64,000 nucleotides of DNA from Branchinecta lynchi (taxonomy: Eukaryota > Arthropoda > Branchiopoda > Anostraca > Branchinectidae), in contig JAKZAP010000018.1 in assembly GCA_023053575.1 (NCBI GenBank), positions 21,152,458 to 21,216,457 on the forward strand, read 5' to 3'. Under the pieces are notes generated by a model. It was not told the DNA's origin. It ran no database searches and saw only the letters and a list, made by a program, of their open reading frames with translations. Of the stretch, positions 42,701 to 52,300 are shown in pieces. A program made the position numbers and the translations under genes. Position 1 is the stretch's first letter, and the number at the start of each line of letters is the position of its first letter.

Positions 42701-45700
42701 CTCTAATATTCTAGCCAAGTTTCATCGTTCTACAAAATCTGGAAGTAACTAAATCGCGATCACCGGAATTCCTCTCCCCCCCCCCTACAACTCCCCCAGA
42801 GTGCCCGAATCCGGTCCAGTTCTGTCATTGATGTATCTAAGGCTTATGCTTGCTCTTCCCACCAAGTGTCATCCAAATCGCTACACTCTAAGTGCATGTG
42901 TCACAAAATCCCCCCTCCCCCACCATTGATCGGATCCTGTCCGCACTTGAAACTGAACATCTGAGACATGAGTTCATTCCGAATATCAAGTTTCATTAAG
43001 ATCCGATCATCGGTTCAAAAGTTGGACATACCTCAAGATTCCGGACTCCTCCTCCCTCCAATCCCCCCACGATGGTCAAAACCGAGAAAACGACGGATCT
43101 GGGCACCCACAGTGCCCAGATCCGGTCCCGTCTTGCCAAGTTTCATCCCGATCAGTCCACTCTGAACATGTCACACGATTTCCGTTTCCCCCCTCCAACT
43201 CCCCCCAAAGTCACCGGATTCGTTCTGGACTTGAAGTGTGACATCTAACACACGAGGTGTTTCCGAATATCAATTTTCATTAAGATCCGTTCAAAAGTTA
43301 TACATACTTCAATATTCGGATTCACCCTCCTCCAACTCCCCCCGGGGTGGTCGGATCGGGGAAATGACTCTTTCCAAGTTAGTTTGGTCGGGTTGCTAAT
43401 ACGCCTGCCAAGTTTCGTCGTCCTAGTACATCTGGAAGTACCCTAGCTCGCGATCACCGGACTGACCGACCGACAGACAGATCGACGGAAAAGTGACCGG
43501 TATATGGCACTTGGCCGGAAGGCAAGTGCCATAAAAACTAAGACCTCTCAGTCAGAAACAAATTGACAGCTGAATTCACAGCAGTGAAGATCTCTAATTC
43601 ACAGATTTCAACAAGATTTCAAAACTCTGGCAGACGTTCTCATCCAAGAAATGGTTCGACGCGAAATTGAAGACAGGTGTCCGCAGCTGAGCGGATGCGT
43701 CTACGGAGAGGAAACGAACACGTTCACAGGCGTCCAGGGGGAGACCGTTACACTAAAGGTTGTCAACGATGAAGAAGAAACAAAGAGGGCACTGATACAG
43801 GTTAGTTATGAACCAAGTGTACTACACCGTAAAAAGTTTGTCCGACTAAGGATTAAAGTTAACTGCAGTATTTGCTACTGGAATTAATCTTATCTCTACT
43901 GAGGTAAGATTAATCCGAATTGGAGATAAGATTATCTTTTTAAAGACAAGATTAATCCCAGTAGCAAATACTGCAAGATACAGTGTAAGCTAGAGGAGAT
44001 ATACATTCCCATCAAAGATATGTGCACATACGGTCCAATTTGTACAGTCGGATGCAACTTAGCTTCTTCGCTCCGAAATTTCGATGCATAGAAATTCTGA
44101 TGCATAGCCATAGTGGCTCGAATCCGACTTTCTTAAGGACAGTTGATTTTTCGCAAATACAATCGATTTTTTCCTGAAAACAGTAAATTTTTCGGAAAAA
44201 CAGGTGGCAAACTTTACCAGCAAGTCGGCAAACACCTTGCCCCCCCCCCCCCAAAACACTTTCGCTAGTAACGCCTGTGGTCATAACGTCAGTAAACAAA
44301 ATACGACTCTAAGAAAACAGGCCAACAATCCAATTTCAGATTCTTGGAGATAATAGTCAGGACATGGCAGGCAAGCTCATCGATGACGTTTACAGCCAAT
44401 GCGACAGCCAAATCGATTTAAGCACCATCCCTGACAATCTATTCATGGATAACATTGGTATCTGGATTGATCCGATAGGTAAGAGGCAAAAACCATGGAA
44501 TCGTGACCCGTATCCCACCCATCCTGCAGCAGTAGTTGGAAAAAATGCAGCAGAAAAATCAGAAACATTTTTCTCTTTGTCCCGGCAATAAACTCCAGTT
44601 TCGGAGGCTCATAGACGCTCCAGGGCTAAAATGGCGGGCCTCATGGAACAAGACCAAAGGTTTCGATGGGATCCCAAAAATTAAATATCTGATCCAGACA
44701 ACTGGGTCTTGTCTTAGCCAGATCCAGTCATCGCCAGACTCCTTGAACATTTTTACTATTAAAATTCAATAATAGATTAAGGCCAAATAGCTAGTCATCT
44801 GAGAAAACCAAGTTCAGATACGGATTCATCACGTGTGTCTACCCCTATAAGTCATATCCATTTTGACGAAAACTTCCTGCCACTTCTGCCAATTTCCCGG
44901 TTTCGGCCGAACTCAAGAACTACTTGTCCGGCGAAAAAAGAAAGCTCAAAAACGAACTCAGGCTATCTTCTTTCCCCAATAATGAACATCTAATGAACTT
45001 CAAATAAAAATTTAACTTATAACAAATTTTCCGACTCCGGCCGGATTCCGGTCGAACATATGTCCGGGTAAAATATGATTGTCAAACACGGATTCAGCAT
45101 CTCTTCTTACCCCTAAATCGGTTATCTAATCAACTACAAATAAAACTTTAACTTCTAACAATTTTCTGGTTTTGGCCGGATTCCGGGCGAACCACATGTC
45201 CGGGTAGAAAACTGTTTTCACATAAGTGTTCAGCATGTCTTCTTGCCCTTAACCGGACATCTGATCAACTCCAAATAAAACTTTTAATTTAACAAACTTT
45301 CCGGTTTGGTCCGGATTCCGGGCGAACTATTTGTCCGCTGAGAAAATGGTTTTCACCACCGTCTTCAGCATGTCTTCTTACCCCTGAATCGAACATCTAA
45401 TCAGCTTCAAATAAAACTTTTACTTTTAACAAACTTACCGGTTTGGTCCGGATTCCGGGCGAACTACTTGTCCGATGACAAAATGGTTTTCACCACCGTG
45501 TTCAGCATGTCTTCTTACCCCATAATCGACTATCACATTAGCTGTTTCAAAATATTTTGTTTGCCCTTAATTTGAACCCCCTCCCCCACCCCTAAATGTA
45601 GGGCTACAAAGCCAATTTACGAACTCGACTGGTCCGACGACCCAACGAATACTCACACCAAGTTTCATCAAAATATCTCGTACCGTTCGAGAGTTATCGT

Positions 45701-47838
45701 GCTTACAGACGGACGGACGGACAACTTTTGCGATGTCATATTTATTTATTTATTTATTTTTATTTATTTATTTATGACCCGTTTTTGCGTAACAGCGGAG
45801 TATGAATAAGGTATCCCTCCACTTACGTTTTGGGATCCCAAAAACCACAGATAAAACAAAGACTTAATTTGAAGGGGAAATAACCCTTGAGATGGAAACA
45901 ATAATAGCAGTAAACTGTCGAACAAAAATACACCTCGAGCATGATTTGAACCGCAGTTGTTTCAGGATTTTACAGTGTTTTTATTTATTTTTTTATTACA
46001 AGCCGCAAAAATTGAAAGAAGAAAAAGAAGGAAATTGTGAGCAAATGTTTCAAAATCGATCTGACATATGATAAACTGGACATCAAACACACGTTTTCGT
46101 CAGGTATTTTGCAGTGAAGGTTGCCATGTATTTTCCTTCGACGACCGTTCAAAGCTAGGTGACGTTCAAATAAGCATAACTCTATGTATCTAACTGGATA
46201 CAAAAAGGAATTACAGACTGTTCACCTCCTTTCAGACGGAACAAACGAATACGTGAAAGGGAACGATTCTCAGCCATCTAGCGTCCCAGGAATTTTCCGC
46301 AGCGGCCTCGGCTGCGTCACAATTCTCATCGGTGTGTTCTCTCAGTCAACCCACGAGCCTCTTCTCGGGGTTGTCACTCAGCCATTCTACAACCAGGAGG
46401 GAAGCGGGTAAGCGACTGAGAAGAATTTCCTTACTAGCTGTATGGTAGGGAATGGATTCCCGAAAATTGCTAATTGTTTACTCGTAGTTCTCAGCATTCC
46501 CCTTCTTCAACGTAGCTCCAACTAGTCACCTCTTGTTCCTTGCAACCTTTATTTAAAACCATTCCTCATGGGGGTATGAATAGGTTGGGACCACCATATG
46601 TTCGCGAATTCAGGCCGTAACGCAAACCCTCGCGCAGCCTCCGCCTGGTCTTTAACCGTTCCACACTCTTCGTAACATCGATGCCGCGTCACCCGAAGGC
46701 AGAAGTGTGTTTTGGAGACCCCACAACTTTAACAGATGCTCGTGACATAGTGAAAGAAAACCATTGCGTTTTTGTTAGTAGTACCACGGACTGACTCCCC
46801 GTATTCTCGCGAGTCCACACGAACGGAAAATGCTTCGATTATCATCACCATCACCTGGTGTTGGTGCAATGTAAAATTAATTAAAATCAATCAGAATAAA
46901 CAAATAAAAAACAAAACGGATCCAGACTAATTTCGTCAACTGCAAATTTTTTGTCTCGAAGAAAATCAATTTTGGAAGCGTTTCCCCGTGTTCTCGTTGT
47001 TTTCCGTCCGCGGAGTCCGCGTGGAATGACTCCCTCTATTCTCGCCGTTCCCCCTGATTCCTCGAGGAGTCCACGGGGAACGGCGAGGAGACGCCTTAAG
47101 AGGTAAATCTATAAGAAGACCGACGTTGACCGCTCTAAAGCTGTATAGGCTACCAATCAGAAAGTGAAAGGCGTCAATATTGGGCCAATGGCAGATGTGC
47201 ATTCTATGGCCTGGCTCCAGGATTCGCAATCGAACCCGAAATTTAGATCTATAGTGACAGCACTGAATACGTTCAGTCCGTAACAAACTCGCAACCAACC
47301 GGAGTGTGACAGCTTGCATCGAATACCGACAGACGCTCTGCGATATCCTTTATTGATTCCAACTGTATTTTGTAGGTATTCATCTAAGACTTGGTGGGGA
47401 GTATCAATAGGCAGCTGCAAATACAACAATCTCCCTCTCACCCACCCCTGCAAACCCCCAACGGCCGTTATCAGCAGCAGCGAGAAAGAAGCTTTAAGAA
47501 CCACCCTAGGCGCCTCCTACCGACTAGTTGAAGCCGCGGGCGCTGGGTACAAGCTCCTCTGCGCCGCTCTGGGATTGGCGGACGCGTGCGCTGTGACAAT
47601 GGCAACAACTTTCAAATACGACACATGTGCTCCACACGCCCTCCTTTTGTCTCACGGAGGAAATTTAGTGGAGCTGGATGGAATTGTGGACGAAATGAAA
47701 ATGAGTGGGTCAGTAGACACAGAAGGCTATCAGGTGACCTATTTTGCTAAAGGCCAGAAGCCACACAAAAACGACCACGGAATCATTGGCTTCATTCGTG
47801 AAAGCACCTTGCTGGATATAATCGATCTCCTGGTATAA
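36589..47838 (+). CDS. INPP1: Inositol polyphosphate 1-phosphatase, five exons, complete (370 aa)
   Basis: Exons 36589-36731, 43605-43800, 44340-44478, 46236-46407 and 47376-47838 join in frame (1113 nt including TAA; human INPP1 is 399 aa). The enzyme removes the 1-phosphate from Ins(1,4)P2 and Ins(1,3,4)P3 in the cytosol and belongs to the Mg-dependent, lithium-inhibited phosphatase superfamily. Visible signature residues are the N-terminal SEKAAKIARRCR helix, GEE (residues 82-84), the metal-binding DPIDGT (157-162, rebuilt across the exon 3/4 junction), and the C-terminal AGAGYK and KYDTCAPHA with Asp299 as the third metal ligand. All expected ligands are present, so it should be active. 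Intron phases are 2, 0, 1 and 2. The ATG follows an in-frame stop. Convergent with METTL13. Intron 1 (6.9 kb) has absorbed a repeat and an LTR retrotransposon. Confidence 0.95.
36732..37336. other. Start of INPP1 intron 1, no gene
   Basis: Contains the direct word GGTTAACCGACCT at 37068 and 37118 and a related CCAACCGACCT at about 37154. Otherwise unassigned. Confidence 0.4.
37337..37990 (+). repeat. Family D C-rich repeat, four to five diverged units of about 140 bp
   Basis: Each unit has CATAACT..TGAACCAG.., a TCAAGTTGAAACTTGG-like word, then GGGTCCCACCCCCACCCC, GGTTCAGGGGCAA and GGGCCCAGATTGCCCA. The plan matches the units of families B and C, but the C-rich and GGGCCCAGATTG text is specific. 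Lies in INPP1 intron 1. Confidence 0.75.
38356..38831 (+). repeat. Family C repeat, copy C2, left part
   Basis: Opens AGAGCTAGAGGCTGATATGG then CACTTG, as in C3 and C5. Interior repeats (TTAAAAGTATTTT, AAAATCCTTAA, GGGCATC/GGAATCATGA) match those at 61070-61230. Interrupted at 38831 by the LTR element; resumes at 42672. Confidence 0.75.
38832..39051 (-). repeat. 3' LTR of the Gypsy-type element
   Basis: 220 bp, TG...CA ends. On the minus strand it contains GGCGGAATAAAAGACC, giving an AATAAA poly(A) signal. Differs from the other LTR at five positions. Confidence 0.92.
39052..39067 (-). other. Polypurine tract
   Basis: On the minus strand AAAAGGGGGAGGAA abuts the 3' LTR, as expected for plus-strand DNA priming. 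Confidence 0.85.
39164..40522 (-). CDS. 452-codon frame: integrase core start fused to a long unknown region
   Basis: The first 45-50 residues read like the start of a retroviral-type integrase core (PFGRMAMDIVDPL, with the first catalytic Asp at about residue 17). The similarity then stops: no second Asp or Glu of the DDE triad is evident. From about residue 65 the frame continues with basic text (KLRPKKQRRPRRHD), acidic patches and a Cys/His-containing end (FECHGHMCDF, CHPHVKCGG), with no family I recognise and no YxDD reverse transcriptase box. It ends about 110 bp before the polypurine tract. It is the longest intact frame in the window and lies in an element whose other genes carry stops. 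It could be transduced or recombined sequence, or a highly diverged env-like or accessory protein. Confidence 0.6.
   Translation of the reverse strand: MMLMPKVEEPFGRMAMDIVDPLVTFKDGNKFVQDTSKTFNGAKRYPEAIPLCMTNAKNTVSENGLMVMDPSELQAAQVTPSTSVADLRVNNRLRIEPMFGRKLRPKKQRRPRRHDSLKFLRKTTFEEEMDDGGPLHPVDILRLGEFKGREDDGVSCGLSFTYERNREFCCSQQPTSCNSIETIHCVSRPVQGCDYLPDPVSVPSVCLPQIDVQITDFDPTEESTTFKVKKICRQLRRKQREKQPNSEVNDEPLTVTTQELFSLGLKSQQKTEPNLPSCIHNVHPETTALTRSIQGHNCCTKGNQGEITKKGLLGENVECSIRNAGTIMIDIIGTQTSALSSLGRCRRAPHAPPWVENQILLVQFECHGHMCDFPMLLGKVNFGDLRIRTCHPHVKCGGPVFLTILDVNSNRRWHHLSAQTRPHTLHSAFRRDEINGPVTVDRCFQLDYKECK
40571..40924 (-). pseudogene. Integrase N-terminal HHCC zinc domain, broken by TGA
   Basis: The frame contains the usual lead-in (KNDLLYRSVV), then His81 and His88 (LAHDCAMTGHTGRKRTADRV) and RFFWPKIRRDVAQCVKT. 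The expected C-x2-C pair should follow. The first of these cysteines is replaced by TGA (40571-40573) and the second is still readable after it (PACQPT). The zinc site is therefore destroyed and the frame is cut from the catalytic core downstream. Confidence 0.75.
40925..41238 (-). pseudogene. Region between protease and integrase, no reverse transcriptase
   Basis: After the protease stop the sequence is Glu/Arg-rich (PEESSVDSTKRW, KSRRQRRSERR) and leads directly into the integrase zinc domain. About 300 bp replaces the roughly 2 kb of RT-RNase H that separates these domains in standard Gypsy elements. Confidence 0.6.
41239..41886 (-). CDS. Gag C-terminus, CCHC zinc knuckle and aspartic protease (truncated by TAG)
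   Basis: Residues 102-115 form a perfect C-x2-C-x4-H-x4-C knuckle (CHSCGKNGHVARHC). DSGAT at residues 153-157 is the protease active site. The frame ends at TAG (41239-41241), but protease-like text continues in the same frame after it (LPVDAIIGRSF, the usual LPxDxxxG flap partner), so the stop is a lesion inside the protease. RNA-binding and polyprotein-cleaving roles are family knowledge. Confidence 0.75.
   Translation of the reverse strand: MVNQILRRVVVEQYTNSVKNEELRLRLRELRDPTLEEVSELAENFFIARKEERVMAKIQPSKKQPARAVQQPCFRFETARPADFENKPSTSRPVERTNPVSCHSCGKNGHVARHCQSKRKENLLAKSPTQDEVYQKFHFQGFIDGSPAQFLVDSGATLTVVNRKFISNLEEVPNSNTEICCVHGDCKSYPLQLVTLKIGKDGEEFDGPIQVAVSD
41887..42230 (-). pseudogene. SCAN-like Gag N-terminal part with two in-frame stops
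   Basis: Minus-strand text includes RVKRTVLPRFQVTEETYRQR and FRTLEKEQDQSFTDYGLKL, the helix pattern of SCAN-type Gag/capsid domains. In-frame stops occur at two places, the second just before the frame starting at 41886. Confidence 0.55.
42427..42446 (-). other. Weak candidate primer-binding site
   Basis: On the minus strand TGGATGTCAGAAG starts six bases after the 5' LTR. Position fits, but I could not match it to a specific tRNA 3' end. Confidence 0.3.
42447..42666 (-). repeat. 5' LTR of the Gypsy-type element
   Basis: 220 bp, TG...CA ends, same length as the 3' LTR and five differences from it. Right-hand target duplication GGAAG is at 42667-42671. Confidence 0.92.
42672..43536 (+). repeat. 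Family C repeat, copy C2, right part with terminal hairpin
   Basis: Several C-rich units, then a GACCGACCGACAGACAGA tract and the terminal hairpin TGGCACTTGGCC/GGAAGGCAAGTGCCA followed by TAAAAA. It ends about 70 bp before INPP1 exon 2. Confidence 0.85.
43605..43800 (+). CDS. INPP1: INPP1 exon 2 (aa 48-113)
   Basis: Acceptor CACAG. The split Arg codon is completed by its first base. Holds DFKTLADVLIQEM and the metal-site GEE of VYGEETNTF. Donor ATACAG|GTTAGT; phase 0. Confidence 0.93.
43864..43975. repeat. Small foldback element in INPP1 intron 2
   Basis: Arms 43864-43890 and 43949-43975 (TGCAGTATTTGCTACTGG... and its inverse) are 27 bp with one mismatch. A second inverted pair (TTAATCTTATC / GATAAGATTA) lies inside the loop. 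It begins 64 bp after the exon 2 donor. Confidence 0.8.
44060..44276 (+). repeat. Repeat family L, copy 2 (5'-truncated)
   Basis: ACAGTTGATTTTTCGCAAA-type phrases, then CACCTTGCCCCCCCC and TCGCTAGTAACGCC, as at the right end of 17006-17425. Confidence 0.6.
44340..44478 (+). CDS. INPP1: INPP1 exon 3 (aa 114-159)
   Basis: Acceptor AATTTCAG. Ends NIGIWIDPI with G|GTAAGA, phase 1. Provides Asp157 of the metal site. Confidence 0.93.
44647..45844 (-). repeat. Family B repeat, copy B5, with a nested LINE tail
   Basis: Minus-strand B element with both termini (AACAAGACCAAAGG end and TTTTGGGATCCCAAAACG start). A roughly 74-bp LINE 3' tail sits at 45735-45808, inside the ATGACATCGC region near the B start. 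Confidence 0.85.
45735..45808 (-). mobile_element. LINE 3' tail (about 74 bp) inserted in B5
   Basis: Minus strand: CTTATTCATACTCCGCTG, ACGGGTCATAAAT, then (AAAT)n. Same end signature as the tails at 16018, 18163 and 35530; extreme 5' truncation. Confidence 0.7.
46236..46407 (+). CDS. INPP1: INPP1 exon 4 (aa 160-216)
   Basis: Acceptor CTCCTTTCAG. Its first two bases complete Asp160 of DPIDGT. Contains LGCVTILIGVF and GVVTQPF. Donor GCGG|GTAAGC; phase 2. Confidence 0.93.
47376..47838 (+). CDS. INPP1: INPP1 exon 5 (aa 217-370)
   Basis: Acceptor TATTTTGTAG. Contains VISSSEKEAL, EAAGAGYKLLC and TTFKYDTCAPHALLLSHGG with Asp299. TAA at 47836. The polypeptide is about 29 residues shorter than human, mostly in the loop before VISSSEKE and at the C-terminus. 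Confidence 0.95.
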
Positions 47839-48086
47839 ATAATGTGATTGCAATGAAAAGGATACTAATGTAGACATCATGAACTACAACCCAAACAATG
47901 TACCCTCTAGAAGGGTCCCCTAAGAAGAATTTAAAGCCGAACAAGAGCTGGTGTGAAATGGCAATTACCCCACGGGTAACGTACATGTATGAAAAGTATG
48001 AAAAGAAGCCAAGATGACCGATTTCATCATGGTCATTGCTGGACCTTGACAATTTTTATAAGCAAAGGCTTACCTATATTATTACA

Positions 48087-48097
48087 AATAAAATAAA
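48087..48097 (+). promoter_or_regulatory. Candidate INPP1 poly(A) signals
   Basis: Two overlapping AATAAA words (48087-48092, 48092-48097) about 250 bases after the INPP1 stop. Confidence 0.6.
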
Positions 48098-48639
48098 AAG
48101 TGCGTGTGGTCGACCAACGAACTGTCCACTTTTCAAATCAAATAGGTCCCATTTTAGATCAGAAAAATACTGACAAACAGTAATAGATCAGACGGCTGAG
48201 GATAGTTAGATAGATAGATATCGCTTTTACTCTCCTCGAATTATCATGGTCAAATCCAAGTTAGTCGAAATCGTCAATATATACAACTGTAAACACTAAA
48301 GATTAAAAATTTTCACGAAAGACGGTATAAACGTATTTTTATACTGTACATGGTCACTTCTTACCTGTTCGACAACTGCGAATTGTGCCGGTTGGATTTC
48401 GAGCCTATAAGCATACTCTAATATGTACTCCTAAATCAAACTGTCAAAATTTTCATTACGTTCAATAAGAGGTTGCTCAATTTCATCCGATAAAACCTTG
48501 GGTGTTCATGCAAGTTTTGTAGAAAATTTCTGTCACGAGCAATTAAGTATCATGTTTCCGTGAAGCGCAATATTAAACATGGTTTGCGATGAGTAATTTC
48601 ATCGGGTGTGGCTAATTTACGTAGTGCTGAAGCCCAATA

Positions 48640-48712
48640 TGTTCTTTATTTTTGTTTGTGTGTTTGTTTGTGGCTTCTGGCCGGAATAAAAGTTTTGAAC
48701 TGAATTGATGCA
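48640..48712 (+). mobile_element. LINE 3'-end fragment (TTGAACTGAATTG family)
   Basis: GGCTTCTGGCCGGAATAAAA then GTTTTGAACTGAATTGATG. Inverse counterparts are at 25838 and 29812. Confidence 0.45.
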
Positions 48713-48953
48713 ACTTATAACGAAGCACTTAAAAGGTAACAACACAACTATTAAATACTTTTGTAAATAACACCCATCTGTTGAGATTACGCATCCATGT
48801 ATTACCTGTTAACAAACTTCTGAGAGAGACGTGGTCTACGTCCGTTCATTCCAGAATCCCCGACAAAAAACGGAAAAGCCACTTACATGACGAAGCAAAC
48901 CTGCATTTCTCTTACGTCACACTTCTCAGTCGTGCGTAACAATACATTGTTCT

Positions 48954-48959
48954 TTTATT
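48954..48959 (-). promoter_or_regulatory. Candidate METTL13 poly(A) signal
   Basis: AATAAA on the minus strand only three bases after the stop codon. This would give an unusually short 3' UTR; an alternative minus-strand AATAAA lies near 48643-48648. Confidence 0.3.
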
Positions 48960-48962
48960 ACC

Positions 48963-49369
48963 TCACGAAAAGGCTACATCACTTTCGACTTTTTTCACTG
49001 CATCGTAAAATTTAAGCATTGCCTCAGCTTCTTCTGACGCAGGTTTTCCTTTCTTCTTGCCCCGGTTCAGCGTCCTAAACGCCCTAGCACCAAAACTGTC
49101 CTCTGCGGCGCAAATGAGTACTTCATTCACTTCATCCGGGATAACGCATGCTTTAATGGTCCCAAAATGGGTCAGGATATTGTTCCTCACGTTTTCCTTC
49201 CATTTCAAATCGCGCGCCACAAGATTCAAGGCGAATATTCCATCAGGGGTTAGACATTTCTTGACTGTGGCAAGAAAACCGGCAGTTACGAAGGGTGGAG
49301 GCGGGCAGCTGATCCCGAGTGTTCGGTCTTTGGAGTCGACATCGAACATTATGCAGTCGTAGACAGATC
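48963..49369 (-). CDS. METTL13: METTL13 last coding exon
   Basis: Acceptor CGTTTCAG. Begins by completing a Gly codon, then SVYDCIMFDVDSKD. Ends VESDVAFS and TGA at 48963-48965. Has a Lys-rich insert (GKKKGKPASEE) near the C-terminus. Confidence 0.93.
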
Positions 49370-52300
49370 CTGAAACGCGTAAAAACTTAAATTTGCATGT
49401 GTGCCTACATGATATGATATGGAACTACGAAAAAAACTTACGGCAATGGCAAAAAAATCAAGTAAACAAAAAAATTGACTAGGCTACTACACCAGAATTT
49501 AATATTTGATGGTGGAAAACGGATACGTCAGCTGAATTTTATTGGAGCTATATTTCCAACTTGAGCGGTTCTGAGCCTGAAGAGGACCCTTGCAAAGAAG
49601 AGCCGAAATATAGCTCCAATAAAATTCAGCTGAAGTATCCGTTTTCCACCATCAAATATGATTCGCAGTCAGCTTGGGCTGAAGGAATATTTATCCAGAA
49701 TTTAATATTTCGAAATATCTAGGGAAAAGCACGGAGCGTCGGATAATTTGCCCCCAGCTACGCATTGCATTCCCGGCCGATGGGGAGCGAATCAGGAGCG
49801 CTGCCAGGCTTTTTTATTTATTTTTATGAAATAAAAATATCAGATTCGATTCATTGAAAGACATAAAAGACCACGATGAGACATACCCACTTGGACGACT
49901 ACAACAACTGTTTACAGAATATTATATATTAATAAAAGGACAAGTGTTAGTCGTACTTATTACAGTAATTCATTCTACTTCACTAGTATTTCCACCCATT
50001 CTCGTTTCCGAGATTCTACACTTCATAATATGCCATCTCGTATATTAGCATTACACTGATTATCACGCTTGCCACGTTTCTTCTCTTTACGCGACGTATC
50101 AGGCTCCCGATCCTTGTTCCCGAGAATTGTTCCGAAGACTGGTTATGCAAAATTTGCCAATATTGTCATCCAAGGAACGGGACATGGAAAGAGGCTAAAA
50201 TCAGCCGAAGCCTTGTTTAGTTTTCTGTAAGATTATATATATTTTATATATATATATATATTAATATATATATATATTAGATTATATATAGGGTTTATCG
50301 GAAAAAATACTAGGAACTAAAAGCCCTCCAGAAGTTTACACTTGTTAAGAGGTTTAACGAACCCAAGTTTTAAAGTGGTCCACTATCTCAGAATATTTTA
50401 GCAGAAACACTATAGAGTACAAGGTATCCTTCATAAATTCTTACTTTATCACAGTGTATTCCCTTGAACCATCCGCAACGCCTTTCTCAACGCAGAATTT
50501 TTCTTTGAATCCCTCCAACTCTTCCGACTCAACATCACATAAATGAAGTAAAATCTTATTATACAATCTATATTCTATAATTTTCCCACTTTTTTGGGCA
50601 CGCTAAAAACCCAATCCTGCGTTAAGAAAAAATTGCGCGAGGATAAATTTAGCTTCATCAAACGTCAAAGTGCGTACAACTACTAACCTGCATTCTCTGC
50701 TTCTTCAATTATTTTCAGTCCATCCCCCACAAGTACATTCATCTTTTTATCCGCCACAAATCCAAAATATTCCTTTGCAACTTGGACGACAGCTGCGTCA
50801 ATGTCCACAACATCTATGATCGCATTCTTAAATTCTTTCCTAAGGTACTTGCAAAGCTCGCCTCCTCCAAGACCGATCACTAGAGCTCGAGGATTTGGGT
50901 TTACTAGCAGGTGGAGGCAAGAGGTCATCACGGCATGGTGGGTACATGACGGAGCGTCAAGCTTCTGACCGACGACCATCTCGCTCTGTATGATGTTAGG
51001 CTTGTCCATAAAAATCAGCCGTCGTAGAGTCTTTTCCCCATCTTGCACGTCTTCAACTATAAAGTCACCAGAGTATTCGCTTTTGCCCTTGAACACTGTT
51101 TTCCTGTTTCCAATCTCACTACCAAGGGAAAGGAAGGGTATGTTGGTGGATGAAGGAAGAGTGGATGGTCGTAGATCGAGAATGTAGGGAGTTAATTCGG
51201 ATTTGACAGATTCCAAGTTGGTGAAGTTGTGACCGCGGTTTAGATGAACGACGATGAGTCTGTCGACATTCGAACGTTCAGCGAGCTCGTCTCTACCCTC
51301 CGGCGTACGAAACATCCAATCCGATTCACTAAGAGGCAATAAGATAAATTATAATGGGTTCCTGATGATTCCCTATGTGCGTAGCCTATGCATGAGTGAA
51401 ATTGACATACATTTGATCTGTTCAAATTCAAATTCGTTTTTTTCCATGATATCTTTTAACAAAAATAGTGGTGGATCGTCATACATGGTGCGACATAGTC
51501 ATAAAAATCACATATATGTTACAATTTTAAAATTTTAAAACACAATCCAATAAGAAACATATTTACAAAACATGTCAATTTAAAATTCATAATTCCGATC
51601 TGTTAAAAACAAGAGCTACGAGCTCATATGGCACTTGTTACGAGTAGGCAAGGCTCGGTTATGTCAATGATATATCTAGTGTTTGCTAGGTGTCTTCCCA
51701 CCAAGTTTCATCTCGATCCCTCCACTCATAGCGTTTTCCAATATTTCCGGTTCTCCCCTCCAGCTCCCCCCAAAAGCCACCGGATCCGGTCCGAATTTTA
51801 AGTGGGTCGTCTGATGCATGAGGTCTTTCCGAATATCAAGTTTCATCGAGATCCGGTCCCCCGTTCAAAAGTTATAAATACCTAAAGATTCCGGATTCCC
51901 CCTCCCTCCACTCCCCCGACAGTGCCCGAATCGGCTCGGTCACGTCAATGATGTATCTAGTGTTTGTTAGGTGTCTTCCCACCAAGTTTCATCTCGATCC
52001 CTCCACTCATAGCGTTTCCCAAGATTTCCGGTTGCCCCATCCAGCTCCCCAAAAAGTCACCGGATCCGGTCCAGATTTTAAGTGGGTCGTCTGAGGTGTG
52101 AGGCCTTTCCAAATATCAAGTTCCATCGAGATCCGATCACCCGTTCAAAAGTTATAAATACCTCAAGATTCCGGATTCCCCCTCCCTCCACTCCCCCCAC
52201 AGTGCCTGAATTGGCTCGGTTATGTCAATGATGTATCTAGTGTTTGCTAGGTGTCTTCACACCAAGTTTCATCTCGATCCCTCCACTCATAGCGTTTCCC

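Noticed and set aside
49057..49362. 101-codon plus-strand frame
   Set aside because: Antisense to the last METTL13 exon, whose family match and splice sites are clear.
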